NCBI GenBank assembly: GCA_037962975.1
Contig: CM075673.1
Coordinates: 21,374,001-21,438,000 of the forward strand
Source of the DNA: Clitoria ternatea
Taxonomy: Eukaryota; Streptophyta; Magnoliopsida; Fabales; Fabaceae
Direction: 5' to 3'
Length of the DNA stretch: 64,000 bases
The stretch's first letter is position 1. Each line of letters starts with the position of its first letter. Shown one piece after another: positions 37,011 through 49,509 of this stretch. Both the position numbers and the translations under genes were made by a program. The notes under the pieces are model-generated. The model ran no database searches, was not told the origin of the DNA, and saw only the letters and a list, made by a program, of their open reading frames with translations.

Positions 37011-38950
37011 AAATATACAACTGCTAAGTTCAGAATTTTCAACAAGGTACCATGTGGCATAATCTCTAAAACTGAAAGACATATACCATTACCCAAATTC
37101 ATCAAAACATCAAGTACTATTCCAAGCTTAACTATATAGGAATATGCACATATATACATAAACTCAAATGCATCCACTATGGCCTCGCAATGTGTCTCCA
37201 CATCTGGATCATTGAGCATATTCGTTTTCTTGCGTACTCACTGAAAATGTCCACAAGTAGAGAGGGTGAGTACAATTTGAAACAATAACCATAATTCAGA
37301 TATGTATTACTACACACACACACACACACATATATACTCATATAACCGAACAAACAATATTCTAAATTTAGTATGAAACAGACCTTACAAGGCACCCAAT
37401 TCTTTATTCAATTATATGGTCCATCTATACACGTACTTCCAAAATACACCAAATAAAATTCATTTCATACCTCACAAATATGTTAATGTCATGCCATAGT
37501 CTATGAAAACATTTCTCTTTCAATTGTGCACAAATAATGAAATACAGGTCCGACTAATAATATAAGTAAGTGCCAAGACAACCCACTTAGTGAATCTTAG
37601 CACTATAATTAAGAGTGTCTAGGTAACCACAAAGTGTATCTCAGCACTATAAGCGCTAGCCTCAAAAGCAACAAGCTACAAACTACAGAGTGAATCTCAG
37701 CATTATGTCATGACAGTCTCTTCAGCAAATTTGAGTGCTAGAAATACAGATGATGTCATGATATGCAATCAATGCATGGAATGCGAATCTCAGTGCAATA
37801 TACTCAATCAGACATCGTCATCACTTAACTTCAATAAACTATATATTGCTCAATTTCAAAAATGGAAACAATTGCCATATAATCCAATTAAACATGGTGT
37901 TATACCAAGTTACACATTTAGTTCATTTAAAAAATCATCATACCAACATTTCAATAATATAGTGTAACATAATATCAAATCATATATACTCAAATCCATC
38001 ATTTTCCATCACAAAATAGAACTTGTTCAACAATATAAAACCAAACCAAAATCAAGTTCCCATTTATCCCTCAAATCGTAAACCCCTCGTACGTATAAAA
38101 CATACTTAAAGGCAATCTTTTACTTTGATCAAGCTTTCGACTATTGAATGTTAACTTTTCTAAACTCTTAAAATTTTAAAAAATATCATTCACCATTTTA
38201 GTAACCTATTTTGCATTAAACATACATTCCAAGGTCAACGGTTAAGGATTCGACATTGTGAAAAAGGTAACGACTTATCGGAATGGCATTCCGTTCACTG
38301 ACCACCTTCCGATATATTTTCAACACTTGAAACATGCACCGTTTGCTTCCAAAATAACTCCAATATTGTTGCTCAACACCAAACGCGCAGAAATTTCAGT
38401 ATTTATGTGAAATGGGCATGACCCAAGTATTGAAATCTAAAGGAATTAATAACCCTATTACTTTACGGCCTTTGGATGATTTTTTAATATGCAAAATCCC
38501 ACTTTGATTCACTCTAACGTAAGTGTTTAGCTGTTTTCCTTCACAAACTCATACAGGTTTTGAAGATTAGGGGTAACGGAGTTCCATAAATTTGAACCAA
38601 AAGAAGAGGAGAAAGCGAGGTCAAGTCTTAGGTTAACCTTGTAGGCCTCAAAGTCTTAAACAATGGTTTCCCTCGACTTCCCCAGACACTCTCCCAAGCT
38701 GCCACAATTCAAAGTCAGGGGAAGAAAAGGAATTTAAGAATTCACAACCCATAACAAGATCCATGGAGAAGGAAGTGAAAAACTTACATACAAAACTAGC
38801 ATGTTGGATTTGAATTGATGCTACGATGAAAATGATAATGTTGAGGAGTGAAGCTAGTTCCTACACTAAAATGACTAACGTCTAGCATGGATGGGGAGTG
38901 AAGTTAGGAGAAATCAATCCATGATGGCTTTTTATTAGGAGGAGATTAGG
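37011..38950. other. Unassigned repeat-like DNA, possible degenerate LTR
   Basis: No gene. A loose threefold repeat of GTGAATCTCAGCACTATA-like sequence lies at 37590-37710. ACTAAAATGACTAACGTCTAG at 38855 echoes 36076, suggesting the LINE lies inside one older repeat. Evidence is weak. Confidence 0.3.
37312..37330. repeat. (AC)n microsatellite
   Basis: About nine to ten dinucleotide units followed by TATATA. Confidence 0.9.
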
Positions 38951-39547
38951 GTTTTAAATTTTTTAAGGGTCATGAGAAAAAATACTATTGATAAGCTGGT
39001 GTTCTATATGGATAAGTTGTCTTTTTACACCCCTTCTAGTCCTAAATACAAGAGACAAATTAGACTTATTTTTTTGTCATCAATATAAAAGGTAGTTGCA
39101 CTACATCTAGGTAAATTAATGACGAATTTTCTTTCATAACCCTTATTTGTTAAGAAAGTGAAAAAGTTACTTACTCACGTTTCCCCTATTTGAACCATTT
39201 AATTAAGAGAATTCTTTAAAAACTAATTCTCTTAAATAATTATTGCAAATATTAGACATGTTTTTGTCCTTTGTCTATTTTATTCAAGACTAGATGTATT
39301 TTTAAATTTAACACGTATCACTATTTATCTAGAAAGCTTTTAGTACATGACATCACTTTGCTAATTATGGTTAACATGATATGAGCCTTTTCCAAGCAGT
39401 CAAAACATTATTGAGGCCTTTTATAACAAAAACTATTTCAACGATCAGATCCTGACAACACCTAGTTATAAAGGTTTTTCTTTATTGCCTTGAATCTAAT
39501 ATAGCCTTTAATTTAATAATAGATTTAATATTATCATATGTTAAATA
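38951..39547. other. Intergenic DNA, nothing recognised
   Basis: AT-rich, without open frames or repeat borders that I can support. Confidence 0.4.
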
Positions 39548-41750
39548 TTAGGGATGACAAAATGGGTCTGGCTCGTCAGGTTGGCCTGCCAATTCTACTA
39601 AAATTGGCAGGGTTGAAAAAAACACAATCCGTTATTTCGTCACAACTCAGCTTGCCAGCTCGATAGGGTAATTAGTAGGGGGCGGGCTAGCCCGACAGAC
39701 CACCATATGCATTAGATTTTTTATTTTTATTTTTAATTAGTGATTTAGGGTTATGAACATAACATACTTTTTTATTAGTAGTTTACGACCACTCTCTCTT
39801 TGTCTCTCACCTTTACGCCGCAACACTTTACCACCACAACACTTCCTTTTTAACTCTTTCTTTTCCAATTTAGATCTCATCTCACTCTTGTCTCTTCTCA
39901 ATTCTTGAAATTAGAGATCATTTCTCGCGTCTGCCACTACTAACTCTTTCATGTCTGCCATTGCTAGCCACAGTCACAAGCTCATCTAAACTCAAACTTC
40001 ATTTCTCAATTTGCGTTGCCGCTAGCCACCTACCATTACTAGCCCCTTCATGGTGATGACCAAGCCTCACCTCATTGGCTCCTCTTTGTGGCCATAGTGC
40101 ATGTGCGTCTATGACTATGAGTTGCTTGCTCCCACTATGCGTCTCATGGGTGATGCCTCCATAGTCCATCGCTTTCCTCGCATTCAGTATTGCAATTGTA
40201 ATAGTACAAAGTATGATATTTTAACACTTAAGAGTGCTTACTAAACATTTCAAACCAAAGTTGTTAACATAGTTTTGCTTGGTTGGTTACTTAGTTGTAT
40301 ACTTATATTGGACATTTGGACTATTGGAGTGTTGTTGGTTACTTGGTTTTGGTTGTAAGTTGTGTTGGATTGTTGTGTTCATTGGTTTGTATTTTTGTCT
40401 CTAATGCATTACCTAAAAAGTTGTTAAGTGTTAACATAATTGAATATGGTCACTTGGTTGAAGGGTTGTGTATTTCAATTCATCAAAATTAATATGGTTC
40501 TAGTTATAATATTTTTATAATTTAGTTTTTTTACAATTGATGGCCACTCTGCTAAACTTTTGGTTGTGTAATTAGTATGTTAGATGGTTTAGTTATTATA
40601 GGCTAAATCTTTTAAATTAAATATTGTGTTGCTTTCATACAACATTAAAAATGGAATCCATGATTAGTAAACCATTGTTTTTTTGCAGTGATGAGATTGA
40701 AAAACAAATTAATTTGGAAATTAGTAAGGAAGAATATCTAAACAAGTTGAACCTACTTTTATAAAGCCTAAAAAGTAAACTATTGATTATTGTTGGAAAT
40801 TTTTTACAAAGATTGGAAAGGATAAGGATGGAAATGAGAGAGCATACGGTAATTGGTGTCCTGTTGAGTTTGTCATTGGTGGAAAGAAATATAAGATCTC
40901 ACACTTAAATTTTCATATTGAGAAGTGAAAGAAAAATAAATTTGAAGATGTTGGTTAGATGATGGTTGACATGAAGGAGAAAAAGTTTAGGAAGATAGCT
41001 AATTTGATAATCGACGATAAGTTGACTTATTTCATGATAAGACGTGATTTTCCATATAATTTTGATATTATTTCTATAATAAAAAAATACTTCAAAGATG
41101 ATATTAATAAAATGTGTTTGAGAATGAAAGAAAATCTCAAAGTGGATGTGAGAATGATTCCAAGTAGAATGTCATTGGCATTTGATTTGTAGACATCAAT
41201 TAAAACTTAGGGTTACATTTGTTTGACTATTCATTATGTTGACAAAAAATGGAAGTTAAATAGAAAAATTATTAATTCTTGTCATATGCCATCTCCTTAC
41301 ATTGGCTTTAAATTGTCTAAGAAAATCAATAAGTTTTTGAATGATTGAGGAATACAAGACAAGTTTTTTTCAATTACTTTAGACAATGTATCGGCAAATG
41401 ATGTTATGCAACAAACTTTGAAAATTTAACTTGTATTGTGAAAATAATTATCGTGTGATGAAGAGTTCTTTCATGGGCGGTGTTCTGTAGACATTTTAAG
41501 TTTAATGGTCTATGACGGAATAAAAGTGGCACACACTGCACTACATAAGATTAAGAAAGGTATCAAACATGTTAAATGCTCGAAGAGTAGAATGTTGAAG
41601 TTCAAGGAGTGTAAACAAAAGGTTGGTGTTGTTGAAAGTTATGGATTAAATCTTGATTGCATTACAAGATGAAACTCAAGCTTAATTTTTTATGTTTCGG
41701 AGTGCTCTCAAGGATTAACTTGTGTTTGTCAACTTACATTAGGATAATGA
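39548..41750 (+). pseudogene. hAT transposase pseudogene (BED zinc finger / RICESLEEPER-like)
   Basis: The left end TAGGGATGACAAAATGGG has the style of plant hAT termini. From about 40690 the three frames together carry remnants of a hAT transposase: a BED-finger-like stretch near 40780-40940 (CWKFF, then GNWCP), KKFRKIANLII near 40980, then YVDKKWKL, SITLDNVSANDVM near 41385 and HTALHKIKKGIKHVK near 41535. These match the order expected in DAYSLEEPER/RICESLEEPER proteins, but many stops and shifts interrupt the frame. The C-terminal dimerisation region and the right terminal repeat are missing. An old, dead copy. Confidence 0.75.
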
Positions 41751-43520
41751 AACTGATGGTTTAGATTCAGACTTAGAAGGAGGGTTGAATAAGTCTCAGA
41801 CTCTTTTTGTAAAAATTAAAAACTTTGTAAGCGTAAACAATCAGAATTTTGCACCAGACTATTAAGAGCATGGAAAGAGAGAATGAACAAAGAGAATTTA
41901 TACTAGTTCACTTTCAACTCATAAGCAGTCCCTTCAAACTTAAAGGATTTCCATAATTGTTAAAACTCTTTTTACAATCTTAGCACCATACCATGTCATA
42001 AGTATTCTGGACTCCAATCACTTTTAGCTTAAACCCAAGTATTGTTTCAACAGCCACTCCTGGCTCAAACCCAAGTATTCTTTCAACAGCCACTCCTGGC
42101 TCAAACCCAAGTATTCTTTCAAAAGCCTCTTCATGCCACAAACTATTTCCCAACAGAAACTAAATGCTAGTAACACACTAGATTTCTACACAAATACATG
42201 TTTGAATGATAAATTGTGTTTGGTGTTTCTAAGAACTTAGTGTATGAAAAGATACAAGATATGAACAGATACACTAAGTGAGAAAAACAAAGAGCAAGGT
42301 CTGCTAGAGGCAAAATATAAAAAAAGGTCTGTGCTTTTAAGACAAAAGCTAAAAATGAAGAAGAATGTTTTGTGAACTGATTGCAAGGATTTCTTTAAAG
42401 GTCTCAGAAGTTCTTTCTTTAAATCTTTGAATCTCTTCATATTTATAAATCACTTAAAAAGACCGTTTAATGATATAATGAAAAGACATAGCCGTTGTGA
42501 ATTTGTTGAGAGAGTTTTAGCCGTTGAGAGCATCAGACCTTGAGGAGTGACACGTTGTTGTTGTCGGGTCAAATAAAAAGTTAAATTAATATAGTATAAG
42601 GTGAACAACCTTAGTCATCTCTCGAGGACCTTAGTTAAATTATTTACACTCAATTTAGTTATAACAAATAGGGGATTTGTGTTGAGATTGAAAGGAAAAT
42701 TAAGTAATTATATAATAGTGCAAAAAGTAAATATATGAGTGAGATTAATCAAATTTAGAAAGAACCAACCCAAGGAATTAATAAATCTTTACTTAACTAA
42801 TCATTGGTCATAAATATGATTAAATATAATTAATTTCTCAATCTTGAATCATTTGGAATCCCTAAATGATTATATTCTAGAAAATCTTCTATAATCAAAT
42901 TAATGAACTAATAAGAATAATCAATCAATATATTCTTATTAATTATTAAAATAACTTTAAAACCATAATTTGATTGAGTTAAGAAACTAAATAGAAATAT
43001 CTTATTTAGTGACTTAATCTTTATTCTCAAATTGATTATTGATTAACCAATCAACATCATTTTAGATTATAGATTGTTTAATTATATATCAATCGGTTAT
43101 ACACTTAAATAATCTACCATCATAAGTGTTTGAGAAACAAAGAAAAGTAATTATCTTCAACCAAAATATTAAGAGCAAGAACTCAAAGTTAACATATAGA
43201 AAAATTAAATTCCTTGAGTTGATTTTAAAAGATTAAGCTTCCATGATAATTTTTAACAATGAAAGCTAATATTAAATTAACTATAACTTTAATTATAAAA
43301 GTAAATAACAAATAATAAAATTAACTTACTTGATATTGAGGAAGGGAAATGAAAACCATAACTTGAGGGATGGAATATAGAACAAAGAAATAAAATAAGA
43401 GAAAGAACTAAAACTTAAGAAACTAAAGCAAAGATATACAAATGTAATGAAAACTAAAGCATGTATTTCTTATGTATCTCTTGTGTATCTTCCTTACAAC
43501 TTCAAACATCTATTTATAGG
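41751..43520. other. AT-rich repeat debris without a recognised gene
   Basis: Holds a 36-bp tandem repeat of nearly three copies at 42028-42132 (unit begins CTCAAACCCAAGTATTC) and a long AT-rich stretch 42560-43500. A block starting AGACTTAGAAGGAGGGTTG near 41770 looks like repeat sequence, but I cannot name a family. It ends where the Tat LTR begins. Confidence 0.4.
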
Positions 43521-44316
43521 TGACCCGGTCTGGATACTGGCCCCTATGATGAGACGACATCTTAACTATACTGAAGGACAACCGGTGTCATATGTCGCAT
43601 ATCCGTACTGAAAAGACACCAAGTAGGATCCCTTCCTACACCGGTCATCCGAAGTCGCATATGAGACACCGAATCCTTTATCCCCTCTCATTCCTCCGTC
43701 ACATATAACCGTTTACCTCAGTGTCATGATAAGATAAGTGGAGTCATTACTTATCAAAGTAGATATCCTGCACAGCGAAATGTGTCTATATCATTCACTG
43801 AAAGGAGTAAGTACGATTACAGGCGTGATATACAGAAAAAGTGGATTATCCCCATCCCTGTGTCAGAATCGTACACTAATCGTTGACCTATCCACTGTCA
43901 CGCTCTGAACACTGAACTACTCTGATTAATACTTTGCATACTGCATCAGAGCTTATGGGCCCACATGCGCCCAACGATTCATTTTCCACGCTTAACTATA
44001 AATAGCATATTCCTCAACACATGCAAGGTTACGTTGTTCTTACTCTTACTATTGCATTGCTTAAGTGTTCATTGAGTTCTCATATACTCTTCTAACTTGA
44101 GCGTTGGAGAATCTTCACAGGTGACACCACCTTTCGCCCCCTAACAACGCGAAACTCTGGTGTGAAGGATCTCCAGGACAACAAGACCGGTTTCTCCCAC
44201 TGAGAGGTCAGATTATAATACCGGATACCCACTGTACCAGTGTATAAACACTCAAAATATATACTTTTGTGGCTGGTCCCCACACCGGATCGTAGACCCT
44301 AGTTCAGACCAGTTCA
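43521..44316 (+). repeat. 5' LTR of the Tat-lineage element
   Basis: Bounds are set by homology to the TR-GAG LTR: both begin TGAYCCGGTC and continue to GGCCCC, and both end CA directly before TTGGCACGCCC. Length 796 bp. The partner LTR is outside the window, so the start is inferred. Confidence 0.75.
43996..44005 (+). promoter_or_regulatory. TATA box of the Tat 5' LTR
   Basis: CTATAAATAG, a strong plant TATA match about 320 bases before the LTR end, followed by CAACACATGC-type sequence suited to a start site some 25-30 bases later. Confidence 0.6.
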
Positions 44317-44335
44317 TTGGCACGCCCAGTGGGAC
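44317..44335 (+). other. Primer binding site of the Tat-lineage element
   Basis: TTGGCACGCCCAGTGGGAC directly after the LTR end CA. The same sequence follows the 5' LTR of the TR-GAG element on the minus strand at 52358-52341. Confidence 0.75.
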
Positions 44336-44380
44336 CCGATAGAGTTATTCCCACTTTTCGTAGAAGTTCAGTAGCTCACT

Positions 44381-45316
44381 ATGGAAGGAGATGGACGCGA
44401 TTTTATGGATGGTCACATGGAGGATGTGACTCATCAGCAAGCTGGTAGGAGACTCGTTTTCGAGTCTCCTGTAACCCACATGAGGAGAATGGTACCCGTT
44501 GTAACCCCTGACCCTCGAGATGAAGTTATAAGGCAACTCAGAGAGGAGTTAATGGAGTTGAGAAGGGAGAAAAGGGGAACTGGGGACAGAGTGATGTCTC
44601 AGGCTGAGGATACTCATCATGCATCTGCAAGAGAGAAGTCCACTATGCTCCAGTATTCGAAGATTCCCACCTATGAGGAGAGGAAACAAACTCAAGATTT
44701 TGGAGACAGAGTCAGTGCAAGGAGGAAAGGGCAGGCGGTGGTGACCTCTAGGGCATACAGACTCAATGTTCCTTTCTCAAGGAGGCTCATGAGTGTACTT
44801 ATCCCCAAGCACCTACAAACAACACAACCACTTTCGATCAGAAAGTATAATGGGGAGACTGATCCCACTAAGCATCTTGATGTATGTTATGAGGCCATGT
44901 ATTTAGGAGCTGATGAGGATGTGATATGCAAAATGTTCCCAAGAACCTTAACGGAGGAAGCTCTTGATTGGTTCAAAAGTTTACCCTCAGGTTTGATAGA
45001 TTCCTAGGAGGAAATGGTAGCTGCGTTTGAAAGCCATTTTGTTATTTCTAGAGATGTTCCCAGGACTTCTCATACCTTGGCCCAGATCAGATAGGGAGAA
45101 AACAAAACTCTTAAGGAGTTTTTGAGGAGATTTTATAAGGAGGCTGCTTTGGTGCCTAACCTTATAGAGGCTATTCAACTTCATATTATTGTTGAAGCTT
45201 TACAACCTGAATCAGCCTTTGCCTTGTCTTTGGCAAAGAGTCCTCCGACGGCGTTTGAGGAGTTCCAAAGGAAAGCTTCAAAATATGTGGGCATAGAGAT
45301 GCACCTGGAAGCTACT
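44381..45316 (+). pseudogene. gag: Gag, N-terminal part, of the Tat-lineage element
   Basis: Starts MEGDGRDFMDG and runs open for 208 residues to a TAG at 45005; the same frame then continues with a second TAG near 45093 up to GIEMHLEAT at 45316. The retrotransposon gag domain is seen in MYLGADEDVICKMFPRTL and the following WFKSLPSG region. Gag would form the virus-like particle. The related gag at 51415-52290 has Trp-Ser-type and Gln codons where these stops lie, which fits TGG and CAG changed to TAG by C-to-T type mutation. The frame is then cut by insertion of the solo LTR right after the codon for Thr in LEAT and resumes in phase at 54349. Confidence 0.88.
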
Positions 45317-47082
45317 TGTAACATCCCGATTTAAAAATTAATTACCGAATGAGATTAAGCCACTAAACTAAAAATAATTGCACAAGCATGAATTACTTAT
45401 TAATTAATTAAATTAATGGCTAATTGATTGTGACTTGTGTGTGTGTGCCACGTGAAGAGCTACTGCTTCACGTTTTCCTATCCCACTCTCTTATCTCTTC
45501 GCGTGTATATATATGATTAGAAGCTCACTGCTGTCCACTCACCTTAATCCCTTGAGACTTCCTCTTCCTCTACTTCTCTTCTTCTTCGTTCTTTTTCTCC
45601 TCTGTTCTCTGTTCTGTAAACTCACGACAACGGTGTGCAGAGGATTCGGAGTTCCCTCTGTTGGTGAAAGACAATCGTCGAAGTGGAAGAAGAACAACTT
45701 CCTATTCCCAAGCGGATTAAAGGGTAACAACTGTGTTCGACGGAGACTGAACGAGTGAGAGTGGTGAACGAAGCAAACAGAGCATCGGACCAAACATCGG
45801 GAAAAAGAGGAGCTTCCCGAGTCCCTTCAGTGGGTAGGGGGCGCTTGCATGTCAAATGCATGGTTTATGGACGGTACCGGGTGAACGTACTGCCTTACGT
45901 GTGTGCGATTATGTTTATGATGGTTGTGTGCAATGCGTGATTGTCAATCTTTAGATACTATATGTATGGTAGTAGAGTCCTGTTAATAGTTACATAATTA
46001 CATGCATGTATTTAGGGTTATTGTGCTGAGTTCTGATAGTCATTTTACACATAAACACGTGTGATGCATGTTCCTATTATTGTTAATACCGAAAGGATAT
46101 GTATGTGTGGCTGTTGGTTGATTTCATCTGGAATGTTATAAACATGAACTGTTTGGTTGCTGTGTATGCTGGTTCGATTGACAAGTGAATGTAGGAACTG
46201 TGTTGGATCGGTTATGATTCTAATGGTTACGTGGAATGTGCTTGATAATCGAGGATGCTCGCTGATAAAACACATAAGTTGCATATATGAGAAAGGGGTG
46301 ACCCGTGGAAGGTCAGGAGCCCTATGAGATGATTGTCAGCTACAGATTCCTGGCTAGATCCGTGAGGGCCCGTGGTAGCCGAGGGAGCTAGAGTTAAGTC
46401 TCGAGACGTCTTTGGAAGACCGGTACCACGCAGGAAGGGCTAATAGACGAGAGGCCGGGAAGGAATCTGTAACTGAAATCACTGTTTAAGCGGATCCGCA
46501 TGCATGTAGGTAGGAGCATTGTTATTAAGAATGACATGGTTGATATAGCCTTGAATGGTTGAATGAATTCCGACTGTAAGGGATATGTATACAATTATAT
46601 AAATACTCTTATACTTTCGATGAACTTATTGCGTGGCATGTGTATGTTTTGGGAGTAATATGTTAGTAATATGTTATATATAGCTATGTGTTAAATGTAT
46701 GAATTCTGATTGCATGTTACTGTTGTGTGTAGGCATGTTGAATGACAGTTCATATTATAAGTGATTGGAATATAATGTTGTATGGTGGAAGACCTGAGGA
46801 TTCTGAGTCATTAACTGTCATTTTATATGTAAAAGCTCACCCCTGCTATGGCTATATTTCAGTGGACGTCACTCGGAATGATGGATGATGGATGAGCACC
46901 TGTTCCGTGAGGTGAACTATGCAGCAGACGTGTATATAATTGTACATACTGTGTAAAAAGTGTTATTAAGCCTTGGCCGGCTCTTATTTTGGTCCTTTAT
47001 CTAACTATATCAAAATTAAACACTTTTGGGTTGAGAATACGACAATGTGCATATAAATATTTATATATATACATATTATACT

Positions 47083-48113
47083 TGATCCGCCCTTTACGGG
47101 GGGTGTAAAGTTATGATCCTGAGACAGCTCAATCTGATGATGTAGAGTGTCTTCGTATGATGAGGCGGAGTCTGAACCATACTGGGGCGGAGTGTAACTC
47201 GCTCTACGGCGATGTAGTAGTCCGCCTGGAATTGCCTCCTATGCCTTGACACGGAGTGCAGTATACACTGGGCGGTGTCCCAGTCCGCCTGGAGGAGTCC
47301 TCTCAGCCTTGACCCGATTGGGGGTGGTACCTGCAATCGTTCTCCGACGCTCAAGTCAGTATTTCAGAATACTTTAAGACTTAGAAAGACAGTCAGAGAG
47401 AATTATGCAAGTAAGAGAGAGAGTAAGGTTTAGAAATGGGGGAAGAGCCCCTGTATACCTTTTTGCTGAGGTTTATATACCTGTCACTGGTGCTCCATTA
47501 TTGGTAGGGCCCGTTCCTTGTTTTCTAGCATAAAGCAAGAAAGACAGTGGGTCCCTGTGTTGTTCACGGGCACCGTTAGTGTAGTACGTATTTCCACTTA
47601 CTTGGGAAGCGTGAATGCTTTATTATTTTATTGTTATTCCCCTTTATGCGTGACAGTGTGATTCCCATTATTAACCTCTCAAGACAGAGTCAATCTCGTG
47701 CCGGGGTTGTGAGTATGGGTTCGCTACGCAGTATGGGAAGTTCAATATTCCGCCTGTGTTGAGCCTATGGCTTGGCGGAGTAATGTGCATTCTGGCGGCG
47801 TTACATGCCTAGGCGGAGTAACATGCCTTGGCGGAGTTATGCGCCTTGGCGGAGTTATGACCCTTGGCAGGGTAACATGCCTAGGCGGAGTGTCATACCT
47901 AGGCGGAGTGACATGCCTAGGCGGAGTGATGACCCTTGGCAGGGTAACATGCCTAGGCGGAGTGTCATACCTAGGCGGAGTGACATGCCTAGGCGGAGTT
48001 ACTTGCCTTGGTTGTCTATACTCCGTATTTGAAGCGTACTTACCTTGTTCGAAATGCTGACCTGGCAAAGCATTAAAGCCATGCTCTTGGGGGCCGGTGT
48101 CAGGACCGGATCA
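47083..48113 (-). repeat. 3' LTR of the TR-GAG element
   Basis: 1031 bp, TGATCCGCCC to CCGGATCA on the plus strand. Nearly identical to 52359-53407, but one 18-bp unit shorter in its internal GGCGGAGT repeat. Confidence 0.95.
47775..48010. repeat. GGCGGAGT minisatellite in the TR-GAG 3' LTR
   Basis: About twelve imperfect units of 18-20 bases, GGCGGAGTnnCATGCCTA and variants. Open frames on both strands here (for example PPRHVTPPRYDT) only mirror the repeat. Sister array at 53051-53304 has one more unit. Confidence 0.9.
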
Positions 48114-48330
48114 TTAGCCTCTTAGCTTGTTATAGTGACTGGCGGAGTCACTGTAATGAGCTACAACACTTAGCTTTTATAGACGTGGGTTTAGGCGGCG
48201 TTTGCTAGTTCAGGATTTACGGACAAGTGTTTTCATGCATTTGTTGCTTGTCATTACTTGTCACGCCTGTCATTAAAGCGCCTCGAAACCACGTTTTGTC
48301 GTTTCAATCTGTCATTGCCACGTACGCCAT
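48114..48330. other. TR-GAG interior next to the 3' LTR
   Basis: Short non-coding segment. Minus strand AAGCTAAGAGGCTAA directly before the LTR is the likely polypurine tract. Confidence 0.55.
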
Positions 48331-49325
48331 GGATTCCGTAAGGAGGCGGAGTAACCTCTTAGGAATTTTAATGAGTTGGATTCCGTAAGAAGGCGGAGTG
48401 GCCTCTTAGGAATTCCAATGAAGTAAATTCAACAATAAGGCGGAGTAGCCTCTTAGGAACTTCAATGAAGTTAGATTCCGTAAGAAGGCGGAATGGCCTC
48501 AGGAATTCCAATGAAGTTGGATTCCGTAAGAAGGCGGAGTGGCCTCTTAGGAATTTTAATGAAACAGATTCCGTAAGAAGGCGGAGTAGCCTCTTAGGAA
48601 CTTCAATGAAGTTGGATTCCGTAAGAAGGCGGAGTGGCCTCTTAGGAATTTTAATGAAACAGATTCCGTAAGAAGGCGGAGTAGCCTCTTAGGAACTTCA
48701 ATGAAGTTGGATTCCGTAAGAAGGCGGAATGGCCTCAAGAATTCCAATGAAGTTGGATTCCGTAAGAAGGCGGAGTAGCCTCTTAGGAATGTTAAGGAGG
48801 TTGATTCCGTAAGAAGGCGGAGTGGCCTCTTAGGAATTCCAGTAAGATTGGATTCCGTAAGAAGGCGGAGTAGCCTCTTAGGAATTCCAATGAGTTGTAT
48901 TCCGTAAGAAGGCGGAGTAGCCTCTTAGGAATTTCAATGAAGTTGGATTCCGTAAGAAGGCAGAGTGGCCTCTTAGGAATTCCAGTAAGATTGGATTCCG
49001 TAAGAAGGCGGAGTAGCCTCTTAGGAATTTCAATGAAGTTGGATTCCGTAAGAAGGTGGAGTGGCCTCTTAGGAATTCCAGTAAGATTGGATTCCGTAAG
49101 AAGGCGGAGTAGCCTCTTAGGAATTCCAATGAGTTGTATTCCGTAAGAAGGCGGAGTAGCCTCTTAGGAATTTCCAAGGAACTGGATTCCGTAAGAAGGC
49201 GGAGTGGCCTCTTAGGAGTTTCCAAGGAGTTGAATTCCGTAAGAAGGCGGAGTAGCCTCTTAGGAATATCATAGAAATTGGATTCCGTAAGAGGGCGGAG
49301 TAGCCTCTTAGGAATTCCAATGAAG
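48331..49325. repeat. 47-48 bp minisatellite, about 21 copies
   Basis: Units start GGATTCCGTAAGAAGGCGGA and continue GTRGCCTCTTAGGAATT plus a variable tail. GTGGCC and GTAGCC versions alternate in places, making dimer blocks of about 95 bases (units 5-8 and 13-16 by my count). All units contain GGCGGAGT or a close variant, the same core as in the element's LTRs. Confidence 0.95.
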
Positions 49326-49509
49326 CATAATTTTACAAGTGTTGGACTTACTTGAACTTGTTGGGTAGTGCTTGAGTTTGTTGCTCATGTACTCCGTAAA
49401 ACATTGGTAGTTAGGCGGAGTCAAGCTTTGGATGGAGTGTTCATCCTTTTGAACTTGGACCGGAGTGTAACTCCTGATCAAATGAAAATTGTTGAATCCA
49501 GGATTGCTA

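Noticed and set aside
47742..48068. Proline/threonine-rich and leucine-rich frames in the TR-GAG LTRs
   Set aside because: Direct translation of the GGCGGAGT minisatellite; the same frames recur in the second LTR (53018-53362).
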